Shown in pieces: positions 22,876-40,439 of a DNA stretch of 64,000 nucleotides. The notes beneath the pieces are model-generated. The model had not been told where the DNA came from and did no database searches. It saw nothing but the letters and a program-made list of their open reading frames with translations. A program made the translations under genes and the position numbers. How positions within the stretch are numbered: position 1 is the first letter of the stretch; each line of letters begins with the position of its first letter. The stretch comes from Vitellaria paradoxa (lineage: Eukaryota; Streptophyta; Magnoliopsida; Ericales; Sapotaceae), in NCBI GenBank assembly GCA_019916065.1, contig CM034240.1, positions 43,411,180 to 43,475,179 of the forward strand, read 5' to 3'.

Positions 22876-24699
22876 TTTGCTCCTTTTACCTTTTATTTTA
22901 TTATTTTATGGAATATGAAGATAATAAATAGCTCTTGGACTTATATTTAATTTTTAGCAAAATTGATAAGTTTTATTTTATTCAAAAATAATTTAAATAA
23001 ATTTCCAATCATCATCTTATTTATAACCAAACCCTTATCATAGGTTTTTGGCTTCAAGATATCCACAAATGTCCACAGAATTATCCCAATGTTTAGGAAG
23101 GTATTAAATGAGTTTCATTTAATTCACTTAATCATAAAAATATAATTATATAACTTGCTAGGTTGACAAAATAATGCCAAAAATAAATCAAATTCATTTA
23201 AGAAAGATCAAATGAGAAAAGAACGAGATACTAGCATTTTAGTTTGAATAAGTCATCCAACTATCCATGATGAAACTGATTATCTAAGTCAATTATCATC
23301 AATATTAGAGTGTCAAATAATACATAATATCTAGTTTAAAATAATTCCATATCAATAGAAGTTATTAACATGACAATAACTAACAGAAGGAAATTAGAAA
23401 TTTAAATAAATTTTAAACATAATATTCTAAACAAATCCAAACAAGCATCAATTAAAGCTAAGCAGAATAGCAGCTTAAAAGAAAATTCATATAAAATAGA
23501 GCAAGACTCCAATATCTATAAACTTTATATCTGTAGAAACTAGACTTCAAGACCTACAACTTTCATGTTTTACACTTTTTAAAATTCTAAGGTCTAAAGG
23601 TACAAAAACAGCTTTGAATTCAGTTTGTTCAGAAAATACAGTTTTACACGTGCTCAGTATTTTGGGCATAACTTTTGACTCACAAATCGGATTGATGCAA
23701 TTCTTTTTGGGTTGAAAAGAAAACTGAAAGGGCTACAACTTTTATGTTTTAGCCAAAACCTAATTCCACCGTTTTAGGGGTTAGAAGCACATAAGAAGTT
23801 ACAAATAGAGAGCTGTCAGCATACTAAGTTACTTCAGTCAAAATTTTGGCTTCCCTACCCCTAATATACGGGTATTTATTTTTATCACAATCAAGTTTCA
23901 TACTTCAAACCAGAAAATGCATCAAATATATTTAGGAGATTCATCATCCTACCTCAATGAAGATATTAATGACTAAGTCTGAGAAGGAAAAATGAGTTAG
24001 CTTTGAACACCACCCAAATTGGAAAATTCCAAACCTTTCTTCTTCCTCCAAGCAACACCAAATCTTCAGCCTCACTAATGAATAATTTATTTTTATTTCT
24101 CTCTTATTTTCTTCTCTTTGAAGACACACAATTTATAGGGAGTGTAAAGAAAATTATTAGTGGAGAAAAATCAACTAAGGTAAGATCATGCCTATACAAT
24201 TGGTAGCATGATCCAAGAATCATGCTTACTTTTTGACTATCTAACCATATCATTTAAGAAAAGCATTGGGGAAGATGTATGGAGGTGGCATGATCCGGAA
24301 ATCATGCTAACTTTTTGACAAATTTAAACAATCATGCTAGCTTTTTGACAATTTAACCAAATGCTTTAAATCATGCTAGCTTTCAAACAAAATGCTTTAA
24401 ATCTTGTTTGCTAAATAATTTGAAAAAGATGCTTTAAGGTCATCAATGTGGGTCTTCTCTTTGTCCAATTAGTCAAATAATTTTGAAAGATGGTGAGAGT
24501 GTATGGAAGATGGAAATGAAGTTGTCGGGAAACAATTTATAGCAACTATTCATGAGTCAATTCATTGAGTGATAAAGTGAGTTGAAATGAGTTGAGGTGA
24601 GTCAAAGAAAATGGTTGACCCATGGGTTAATGGTCTTGGTTTGAACCAATAAGTAATTGGGCTAAGAAGTGTTTGGATAAAAATTTTAGAAATTCTACA

Positions 24700-24717
24700 T
24701 TAAACTCCCCCCACATA
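24700..24717 (-). other. Polypurine tract next to the long LTR
   Basis: Read on the minus strand, a G-rich purine run (GTGGGGGGAG) followed by TTTAA immediately precedes the TGTAGAATT start of the LTR. This is the expected position of the plus-strand primer site and sets the orientation of the lost element. Confidence 0.55.
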
Positions 24718-24909
24718 GGGTGAAATTTAATCCGAAAAAATTTTCAACTAATTTTTATCATTCCAAAAATTTTTAAATGCTCAATTTTTTAGATTTTTAC
24801 TATAATAAATATCACTACCACACTTAAATAATTTAATTAAAGAAAAAAAATTCAAATTATTACATTCAATATGAAAGTACGTTTGGACCCTCGTTATTCC
24901 AGGAAAGAC

Positions 24910-26952
24910 CACTACTACAAAAATACATAAACATCACAACTTTTAAGCGTGATGTTTCACTTTTTATCTCAGTCACAAAAGCGTGATTGATCCAAGTGAG
25001 ATTGTAAGTCACCTCTTTTTTATCACAGTTTACAACCGTGATCGAAAACTTACAACAATCACATACTAAAAGCGTGATCTTTATGGTAAAAACTGAGATG
25101 AAAAGAAATCTCGTGTGATCTTTTATGTATTTTGATCTCACTTTTTTTGAAAAATCGTGATCAAATATAAACAAATAATCACGCTGAAAAAATGGATTAA
25201 TTTTAAAAATAATAAAAATCCACATGGCAACCTATTATCACGCCATCATAGCACCGTTTGCCACCTTATCATTATAGCAACCTTATATGTTTCATTTTTT
25301 TTGTTGTTGCTGAGAATCGAACCCCTGCCATTCATTTGGAAGTTAGTGTAGTTGACCGCTAGTCCAACCTATCATTTATATATATATTTTGCATATTAAT
25401 ATATATAAACAAATTTTTATCACCTTAGGGGTTACTAAAAGTAATAAAATTATATTATTTTAAGTTTTTACAATAATTTATTATAACTTTTGTCAACCAA
25501 TTACTAGTTAAAAGTTACATTTTTCCTGATCAATTGACCTGAAAAAATAATAAAAAATTTACTTTTATTTAATTATTTTAACTTTTTGCAACAACTTGAA
25601 ATTGTAAGTAATATATAGAATAATGTGAATACTTAATAAATAATTTATAAATATCTATTATATTTAATTAAAAATAATCTCAAATCTTTTTCTTATTTTC
25701 CTTTACTCTTTGTGTATAGCATATATTTAATCATAACTCACTATTTATAATATATTTTTCTTCATTTTGTATTATATTTTTAAAAGTAATTAGGTCACGT
25801 TTAGTTTTAGTTCTAGAAAATTGTTGTTCAAAACAAAATTTTTGAAAATTATTTTAAAAATTGATTTGTAATACAAAAAATATTTTCAATGATTATATTC
25901 AAAAATTAGTTCTAAAAAAACAAAAAAATGAAAATTTTTATTATTTTTATTTGTAAATTTTTATCACTTCCAACAAAATATAAAATAATGTCACTTTTAA
26001 TATAAATAATATTAAAGATACACTAAATATTTATTAGATACTAAATATTTAATATTCAACTCGTTATAAGTTATACAAATTATGAAAACTACTTCCATAT
26101 ATTTACTAAAAAAATAATAATTATATATTTAGCGTTATTTAAATTTGATTTGATAAATTTAGTTTTAACATTAATTTTAAATTTTTTTGTTTATTGATCT
26201 ATGATTATTGTTTTTATATCATATTCAATTAATTAAAATTAATAAATATAAATAATATTAAAGATACATGAAATATTTATTAGATATTAAATATTTAATA
26301 TTAACCTCGTTATAAGTTATACAAATTATGAAAACTACTTCCACATATTTACTGAAAAAAATAATAATCATATATTTAGCGTTATTTAAATTTGATTTGG
26401 TAAATTTAGTTTTAACATTAATTTAAAATTTTTTTGTTTATTGATCTATGATTATAGTTTTTATATCTTATTCAATTAATTAAAATTAATAAATAAATGT
26501 TACAATAAAGTTTGCAAAATCTAATTTAAATCATATAAGATAATAAACAAAATTATTTCAGAGAGATATAAAGAAAAAAATAACAATATTATCTCTCATT
26601 CTTTTAATTATCTCGTTTTTTTTAAGATATAATTTTACTCACTTTTTGATCTCAGTTTTTTTTAGAGATGTTTTCACTGATCTTTTATCTCAGTTTTTTC
26701 TAGAGATAGTTTTCACTAATTTTTTATCTCAGTTTTTTGTTGAGATGGTTTCCACTGATCTTTTATCTCGTTTTAAATACAATCACGGTTTTAACAAAAA
26801 TAAGATAAAAAGTATTAAAAGTAACTTTTTATCTCAATTTTTTAATTAGACTGAGATAAAAAGTTTAACTCACAAATCTTTATCACGCTTTTTCTAAAAT
26901 CGTGATCTTTATGAATTTCTTAGTGTGATCTTTATCAATTATTGTAGTAGTG
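24910..26952. mobile_element. CACTA-like non-autonomous element, 2.0 kb, 3-bp target duplication
   Basis: The left end is CACTACTACAAAAAT (24,910) and the right end, on the minus strand, is CACTACTACAATAAT (26,952), 15 bp with one mismatch. GAC flanks both sides (24,907-24,909 and 26,953-26,955), the 3-bp duplication expected of En/Spm-type elements. Subterminal zones are full of 'atctcagtttttt', 'gagat' and 'cgtgatc' words in both orientations. No transposase frame exists. The core (about 25,440-26,560) matches the right half of the element at 15,960-18,939, and 25,300-25,425 matches 16,445-16,573. It is therefore the same family without the left arm of the hairpin. A tRNA-like fragment with box-B-type GAGAATCGAACCCC lies near 25,312 on the minus strand. 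Confidence 0.85.
26001..26492. repeat. Tandem duplication, two units of about 246 bp
   Basis: TATAAATAATATTAAAGATA begins at 26,001 and again at 26,247. The following sequence (TTATAAGTTATACAAATTAT, GAAAACTACTTCCA, ATATTTAGCGTTATTTAAAT) repeats with few changes. The unit occurs once in the related element at 15,960, so the duplication arose within this copy. Confidence 0.8.
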
Positions 26953-27460
26953 GACGAAAGGATGGAAAGCAGAGATGTAGAGACTGACAGAAAGGGATGG
27001 GCATTTAATTGGTTACTTTTTAATCGAAGAAGGTTGGAATAATATTACACTGAAGTTGCAGAGCTGCAACTTTGAAACCACGAACGTCCCGCTTGGCAGT
27101 ATAAAAATGTGTAAAAATTTATCAAAAGTTATAATGTGAGTATTTAATAAAATCTTAATTTTTATCACTTTTTTATATTATTATAATAATTTGTTCAACT
27201 CAAAAATTATTAAAATTTTTACCAAACACATAAAAGTTACTAAAAAAATTTTACCAAACACTCAAAAGTTGTTAAAAATTACTAAATATTGTCAAAAATT
27301 TTACCAAATACTCAAAAGTTGTAAAAAATTACTAAAAATTACAACTTGCTTCATCAAACACACCAAAAATTATAACTAGCAACTTTTGACTAAAAAAACA
27401 CTAAAAAATGTTAAAAATTATGCTACCAAACGCCCACAAAGTCAAATCTAGATAACAAAA

Positions 27461-27625
27461 TTAAGAGGGCATTTGAAGCGACAAAAAGTGAAATAAAGTG
27501 AGATAATTTAATATAATTGGTAAGATTCATAATTCGTGTAGTGAGATAAAAAGTGAATAAGTTTTAAATATTTTCAAAAAATTTTTAAATTTTTCAGCGT
27601 TTTATATTGAACTAAATGTATATTA
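27461..27625. repeat. MITE, family A, copy 2
   Basis: The left end is TTAAGAGGGCATTTGAAGCG and the right end is GAACTAAATGTATATTA. The core CGTGTAGTGAGATAAAAAGT near 27,536 is shared almost exactly with the copies at 29,714 and 42,552. It is non-coding. Confidence 0.6.
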
Positions 27626-29713
27626 CGGTGGTATTTTGAATGGTAAAAAAAAATTAAAAGTATAAAAAATTGACACAAAAGTATTATTTGGCAAATTTTG
27701 ATTTAAAAATAATTAAAAAATTAGTAAAAATTAATAAATTTAGATAAATCACACACCCTCTAAATTGTCAAAAGCCATCAGCTAGTCTATCTAAGGGCAT
27801 TGGAATAATGAATTGATCATGACAAAAGCTAACTAGAAGATGTGACTCTATCCATCTCTTAAGGTTCTAAACTTTCCAACGCTTAAAATTCTTCGATTTA
27901 TTTGATTCTTCGTCCATGTAAGGAAGTCAAGCCCTCCTCAGCCACTTATAAAGTATTAGAAGAACCGAGCATGTCAACTTGCTTAGAGATGTTTGGATGA
28001 AAAAAATATAAGAAAAGTATAAAAAATTAATATAAAAATAATATATTAAAAAATTTGATAAAGAAAATTAGTAATATTTGTGTAATTTTGGTAAAAATTT
28101 GATAAATCAAACACTCTCGAAAATGGTATAAGGTAGCCGGCGTGAGAACACAACCCAAAATAAATAATAATAATAAATATATATAAATAAATAAAATCAC
28201 TTTTTTTGGATATATAAATTAAAAATATATTCAAATAGGAGGTAATATGAATTTGCATAATATATTAACTATATATAGAAGAAACTTTGAAGTATTTTAA
28301 ATGAAAAAAAAAAAAAAGAAGAAAAAAGGAAAGATAATTACCAGTAAGGTGAAAAAACCAATTTTCGCTCTGGCAGATTAATAAAGAATAATTAACTATT
28401 ATACATATGTTCTCATCCTTGCAAAGAATTTTTCTTTTTATATTTTAAACATCAATTAAGAGTTATTTTGGATTCAAAAAAGTTGGAAAACTTTTTTGAT
28501 AACTTTTTTTTTTCATCTTATATGTTTTAATTTCACTAAAATTTGAATTTTTTAAAAAAAATTATAATTTTTAAGTGTGTGTAATCGCTTTCGTAAAAAA
28601 AAATAAAAAATTATTATCTGTTTGAGTAAAATCTATCCATTTAACTAAAAATGTAACAAAAAATTATTTTTTTTATTTTTTCTACCTTTTACCTAAATGG
28701 ATGTAAATTTTTGTAATTTTTTTTATAAATGCGATTAATATGCCTAAAAGTTACAGTTTCTATAAAAAAAATCAAGTTTCAGTAAAAAAAAAGTCATATA
28801 AGACAAAAAAAAAAAACCTAAAATGCTGGTAACTTTTTTTAATCCAAACAAGGCCTAAGATCATCAAACATGCACAATATGTAAGAAGGGAAAATAACGA
28901 AATGTTAATGGTAAAGCAGTTTTATTTTAGTCAGAATAGTGTACAATCATCGTTGCATGTATGGTACAAAAAGATGTTTCAATGGATACGCTAAGGTTGC
29001 TTTTGAGAAAAGTTAGCTAAAAAATAACTTTTAACTATTTAATTTTTTTTAAATAATCAAAATTATTTTATTACATTTTAATTTTTTTAAACCACAAAGA
29101 ATAAAAATGTCAAATTAATAAAAAGTAAAAAATTAACTACTAAAAATTAAATTTTTTTCCTTTCTCAAATATAAAAGATTAAGTTTTAATAATTAATTAA
29201 TAATCAATTAAAAAAAAACTAACATTTTTGCTTCTCAAACGCCACCTAATCGTGACAAAGACGGATGGTACTTTCATTTCTCGTTTGAAACATTGTACGT
29301 GGTCCTTGCTCTACTTATATACCTACAAAAGAGTTGAGAAGGCCAAGTAAATGACTCGGTGCAAGTTGATCAAATGTGATAACGTGCAACAATCTTAGCC
29401 ACTTTCTCCACCTGTTCATGAATTTCAAATTTCACTTAGATCTTTATCAAAACATACACATACACATAAACATACACACACATATATATACATATATAAT
29501 ACATATATACATACTGCAGGATAATATTATTAATGGATCCCTTTAAATCAACGGGGAATATATATATTCCCAGCTTGGGAGCTTGGCGATAACTACTAAA
29601 ATTCTTTGGTGGTATTGAGATTCTCAATATTGCATGAAAATTGAGAATACCCAAATCTTTATCAATATATATAATATTGTTTTATTTTCTAAATGCACAA
29701 ATAGCGCCACTTG

Positions 29714-29861
29714 TTATAGGGGAGTGACAAAAGTGAGATAGAGTGAGATAATTTGTGAATTTGTAATTCGTGTAGTGAGATAAAAAGTGAAGAATTTTTA
29801 GATATTTTTAAAAATTTTTAAAATTTTTCAGTATTTTACATCGCACTAAACGAACCCATAA
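29714..29861. repeat. MITE, family A, copy 3
   Basis: It starts TTATAGGGGAGTGACAAAAG and ends CACTAAACGAACCCATAA. The core CGTGTAGTGAGATAAAAAGT is identical to that of copy 2 over 20 bases. It is non-coding. Confidence 0.6.
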
Positions 29862-30229
29862 TGTGATAAGAGTAAGTAGAAGCGGAATTGTACTTGAATT
29901 ATGATAAGTCATAACTTGACTAAGCCCAAAATTCTTTTTAGTACTAATAATATATAACATTCTATTCCAACTGTCTATAATGCAAGTTATTCGATAACTC
30001 GGGTTGAAAAAAATTCCTAACTCCACCCTTAGAGAGCGATTGTCTACTGCTTTACTACTAAACTTTTTTTCCTCCCAGCCTCCATGATATTGCTAAAATA
30101 ACTAAATAACAAAGAAAATAATACTAGAGATGCATGGGAAGATATGGACCAGGTAAAAGTTAAATTATCTGGCAGCTGGAATCTAATCTCTCCCCCTAGC
30201 TCCTTATTGGCTATGTGCGCGCGTGTGTG

Positions 30230-30237
30230 TATATATA
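30230..30237 (+). promoter_or_regulatory. Candidate TATA box for the MIR169 transcript
   Basis: TATATATA follows a GTGTGTG run about 100 bases upstream of the hairpin, a suitable distance for a RNA polymerase II core promoter of a microRNA gene. It is a positional inference only; alternating TA runs are frequent in this DNA. Confidence 0.35.
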
Positions 30238-30324
30238 GATGTGTAACATTGACACTGCAATGCAAAATGCAGTGGAGCGGCAACAGCTGCCTGAGAGGGA
30301 AGAGAAGTCTCACATGACAATAGG

Positions 30325-30497
30325 GAGTCTTGTTTGGTAGCCAGGGATGGCTTGCCTAGATCCACCAAATCAAGTGCTTTAGCATGATCTAGTTCTGATA
30401 TTCAGCACGCATATGTATGTGCGTGCGTGTGTGTGTGTGTGTTTTTAGCACTAATGGGGTTTCTGGCGAGTCATTCCTGCTAACCTCACAGGCTCTT
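30325..30497 (+). ncRNA. MIR169: MIR169-type microRNA precursor
   Basis: A miR169-like 21-mer, TAGCCAGGGATGGCTTGCCTA, lies on the 5' arm at 30,338-30,358. The 3' arm at about 30,463-30,484 (CTGGCGAGTCATTCCTGCTA) pairs with it nearly throughout, with one bulge and three G·U pairs, which is the expected miRNA/miRNA* duplex. The terminal loop of about 105 bases is long, as in many MIR169 precursors, and contains a GT microsatellite. Compared with the usual family form, the mature sequence has A-to-G changes at positions 7 and 13. miR169 guides cleavage of NF-YA (CCAAT-box factor) mRNAs and takes part in drought, nutrient and flowering responses. Family assignment is strong; that the locus is expressed is not shown by the sequence. 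Confidence 0.8.
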
Positions 30498-32795
30498 GTC
30501 TATCATGCTAGACTCTCTCTTCCATGAAGAAAAGTTACATCTCTCAGTGATTGGATTGATCATTAATTGCAGCATATGCATGCTTCAGATAAAAGGTATA
30601 TATCTAAAGTTGAAGCTGGAATCAATTAATCAATTCGGTTGGGAATATCTGTCTGTAGACTATAAATATTATATATTTACAGTAGTTTGATTTGTAACTA
30701 CCCTTTGAATGTGCCACAACCTATTGAGTAACTTCAGACTTTGGTGGTTATAATATACATACATACATATTAATTAATATACACTCATTACATTAAGAAG
30801 CACTCAAATGCGGATGCACAGATGAATAGAGACTAGATCAAATATTTCATGTGTATGGTTTATATTTTTCCGATGAAAGCACGGATTATTATGCCTTGTT
30901 TTTTTTTAATAATGTTTTCAAATCTTCAAAAATGTGGTATTGTGGGTTCAAGTTTGCTAAATAATATGATCCTTGTCACTCCCTGAACTTAAATATATAA
31001 GCTAGCATGCATGAAATGTCAGCAAATAATATGTATATGTAGCCAACTATTTTAAGATCTAGGGTTTTTTTTTACCGTAAAAGTTAGTGGACTCTTCCAA
31101 GCATTTAGCAGTTCATTAATTAATGATGGGGTAATGTTTGTCTAGCATATATCATATGTTATTTTGATGTCTCATAATCGTTGGCGAATTTAAGATTCAT
31201 CTGCATTGAAAAAGGTTTTAAAGATATAATGGGTTAGTAACAAAAATTTAAGTTGAATAAAGGATTTAAAGATAGAATAAGTTGAGTTACAAAAATTTAG
31301 GGTGTGTTAACTTTAAAAAAAAATGATTGAACTATTTTTTTTTTTTTTTTTTGTCAAATTACTCAAGTTATTGCCCAAGGCAATCATAAAATATATAAGA
31401 ACGGTCCGCCCCTGATTATAGCTGGTTATTTTTCTTTATGAAATATTTAGTTTTCTTTATATATATCATTAGTCATTTTGGATAACTGGGATTGATCCAA
31501 ACTAAATGCTAATGGGTTTTCTTTATTTATAATCAATTAATTTGAGTTTGATAAGTTAATATGGTATTAGATATGAATTTGAGGGATTCGGGGGAGATTC
31601 GGTGCAGTGCACCGTCTGATACATGGGATATATAAAGTTTAACTGATTATAACCCGTCATAACCAGTATAAATTTTTATCATCACCACAGTCGTTAGATG
31701 ATTTGTTATTGTTTCAAAATCAACGGTGCAGAGGTGCACTGGTGCTTAAGCACGTCAAACCTACCCCTTCCCGAATTTGAGTTTCTTTAATCACGATTAT
31801 TCATGCACTAAAGATCTAATCGCAAGGTGAGTGTTTTAAAATCAACTTTGCCACTGTGGAACTCTCTTTCACCGCCCAAAGTGGCCACTCAATCTCCTCC
31901 ATCCTCAAGTTATTAGTCTCCTCCGAAGATACTTCAACATCGGGAACCTTCTACTTCTTCTGCATCAACTACACCATCATCGTGCCACCATTAGGATGCC
32001 CTATGATCTAGTTGTGGCGATTGATTAGCATAAAGTTTTGGCTAATGCTCGTGCTTTGTTTGGTGGAGTGAGAGATAAAAACTCAATTTCTTAGAATGTA
32101 GTTGTTGGTGAGTTTAAACTCATAAAATTGGAATGTTTGTCATAATGCACTCATTAAAGTTAAATGAAAAGTTGATATCTCATTTATCCTGTTAAATTAG
32201 TTAAATTATTTGAAATATTTTTGAAGTTTTCAAGAACTTAAATAAATGACAATCTTTGAAGGGAATAATTAGTAATTTTTATTTTATTATTTTTTATTTT
32301 CAAATATTGATTTCAAGTTTAAAAATAGAATTATAATATAATTTGAAGTGACCAAAAAAAAATTCTTAAATATATAAATGGCATTTTGGTTATTTTATGT
32401 ATTTTAGAGGGTTAAAAAAACATTTCAAATGATTATTTTTTTTCATATTGATTACGTAAATTTGGATTCGGGAGAGTTGATATCATTCTCCGATGTTATC
32501 CCCAAATATCAATCACTGGTCCAGATTTATTAACATATTTTTAATTTAAAAAATAATTGAATAGATCTTAATCGTTAAATTTTAATCTAATGACTCTCGA
32601 GTTTGATATCACGAGATTGACAATGCTCTCCTTTTTCCACATATTTTCATTTAGCATTGGACGAAAGAAATTAATTGTGATAAGTATTTTATAAAAAGAG
32701 AATGTGAATATAAATTTTAAATCTAAAAATAATTATTTATTATTATTCATATATTAAGAAAAATTAAATGTAATAATTGTAATTTGCTCACCGCA
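30498..32795. other. Gene-free stretch upstream of LCB2
   Basis: No gene is supported between the MIR169 hairpin and the LCB2 leader. A more GC-rich patch at about 31,860-32,060 (GCCACTGTGG, CCACCATTAGGATGCC) has no open frame of note and may be a fragment of something degraded. The segment at 31,580-31,770 has short repeated GGTGCA words near both ends, suggestive of a small transposon but unproven. Confidence 0.45.
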
Positions 32796-33041
32796 ATGAA
32801 ATCGAGGAAATTACCGGCACAGGAAGTTTCTTTGGATCCAAATCAAATATTTCAAAAATCAACTGAGATCAGAGGATCGTTGGGTCAACCCAATCCCCTC
32901 TCTCTCACCTCTCTGGTTCTCTCCTGCATCCAAACACCTCCCTCCCCCCTCGTTCTCAATACCCTCAGATCCGTTCATTCTCTCAATTTCATTGAAAAGC
33001 TCAGTTTAGAGCTCTCTCCATCGCCGCCGCCGACGACCAAA

Positions 33042-38647
<5,606 letters not shown>

Positions 38648-40439
38648 AGTTGGAAATTTTTTTATTATTGTTTTTTAAGTTGAAGTATTCAAGTCTGAGA
38701 AGAAGAGCCTGGGAGTTGATTTTGCCTCTCTATTAATTATTTGTCTTCTGATACTTGTTGTGACGTGTTAAGAGTTTGTCAGTTAAATGTACAGGTGCAG
38801 TTGTAATTCGTTCCATGTGATTTGTTTATTGAATATTTATTCCCCTTTCATGTCATTTTCTCGTCTTGGTTCGGAAACTTCCAGGTTTTTTATTTTTTTT
38901 TTCCCTACTAAATTTTGATTTTTTTTATTATTTTCTATGTATCTTATTATATTCATAAAAAATTACAAAAAATTATTGAAAATAGAAAAAATCATATACG
39001 GATAAAAGAAAAAAGTTTGTTTTTCTTATACATATGTCAATTTTCTTATTTGATGATGGACATATCTAAAAGTTATTGGGAAAAAATAAATAAATTTTGG
39101 TAGCACAATGTTTATAAGACAAAAAAAGTCTGAAACCCAAAAAAAAAAAAAAACAGAAGGAAATTAATTAAAACTGATGGTTGCCAAACCGCTTCCTTTC
39201 TGTAGAGCTGTTTTTAAAAATTTCTAAAGATTTGTTAAGGGAAAAGAAAATAAATAAATATTTATTTATTTACTTTTTGGATTGCAAAAGATAACGGAAG
39301 CCAAGGGGCGCTGATTTGAGAACTAAAAATGATTAAAAAGATAGCGGGAGCTAAAAGGAATTGATTTGAGAACTAAAAATAATTAAATTAAAAAATTAAG
39401 ATGTCATTTGGTATTTTTGTTTGGAGCACATTTTTAATTTTAAAAATAAAGAAAATAGTTTAAAATGTATTTGGTCACTTGAGTTTTTAAAATCTATTTT
39501 AAAAAACAGAAAATGAGTTTACACATGAAAGGTCCCTTTGACACAACAAAAAAGTCTGAAAAACACTGAAAACCTCTAAAATTATCTAATATATTCTGCA
39601 CTTCTTGTTATAAAATTTTTAAAATTTATATATATTTATATATTCTAACAAATTTTTACAAACTCTAATAAATTTTTTACAAACCTCAATAACATTTCAC
39701 AAACTTAAATAATTTTTCTACAAATCTCAAAAACTTTTTAACTGTTTTCAATAAATTCTGACATAAAATCTTTTCGACGAAACTAAAAAAACTGTTCGAA
39801 TGGTTTCTCTCTCCAAAACGTTGACGCAAAAATCAAAAAATTTTATTATTTATATATGAAAAAAGTGATTTGATGATTACACACTAAACGACAAAAAGGT
39901 TTCCATTTGCCGCTCTAAATGAACCCAAAATGTAAAATGACAAAAAGTCATTTTGAGTATTTTCAAAAAAAAATAAGGAAAATCTAAAAATATGGAAAAA
40001 CAAAAAATGTCAAACCAAATGTGTTTTTTATTTTTTTTGTTTAACATTTTCAAAACATAAAGTACATAAAACAGAAAATAAAAAATAAAAATAAAAGACG
40101 AAAGTAGAAATGCAAATCAAATAACACCTAATATATTAATGAATGGTTTTTATTTTTATGTTTAATACTTTTTATATATTTTCTTTCTATTTTTTGCATT
40201 TTCTTTCTAATTAAATTCTCACTCTAAACATAACTTTGGGAGAAAATTTATCAAAGCTTAAAAAAGAAAGACTCCAAACATGGATCCTTTAATAAAAATA
40301 AGTAATAATTTGGATTCAACCAAGATTGTGTCACAAAATAGATTAATAAATAAGAAAACATAATTGTGGTCAACTTTTGGAGCGTTTTGCATTACTCGGT
40401 ATTTAATTTTGGTCATTTATATATTATTTTGAACCAATA

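Larger units (their letters stand above)
21305..24699 (-). mobile_element. Orphan ~3.4-kb LTR of a retrotransposon, minus orientation
   Basis: On the minus strand the segment starts TGTAGAATTTC (24,699) and ends CTGGGGTGTGACA (21,305), a TG...CA LTR. A polypurine tract (GGGGGGAGTTTAA, minus strand) abuts its start, so this is a 3' LTR and the internal region lay to the right. Beyond the tract only about 190 bases of possible internal sequence remain before the CACTA-like element. Within it, the phrase GGGGTGAGCTACTAAAGCCC near 21,718 is of a kind often seen in long plant LTRs. Two tRNA-like SINE fragments lie inside. LTRs this long occur in some Ty3 lineages; the lineage itself cannot be told without coding domains. 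The open frames inside (about 23,944-24,206) are not taken as genes. Confidence 0.6.
26953..30229. other. Gene-free stretch between transposons and MIR169
   Basis: No protein gene is supported. It contains MITE copies at 27,461-27,625 and 29,714-29,861, a further MITE-like unit near 27,630-27,770, long A/T tracts, and a CA/TA microsatellite at about 29,450-29,515. The small open frames are low-complexity. Confidence 0.5.

Noticed and set aside
24866..25225. A 119-codon minus-strand open frame
   Set aside because: It crosses the left end of the CACTA-like element and has no recognisable domain; it depends on subterminal repeats.
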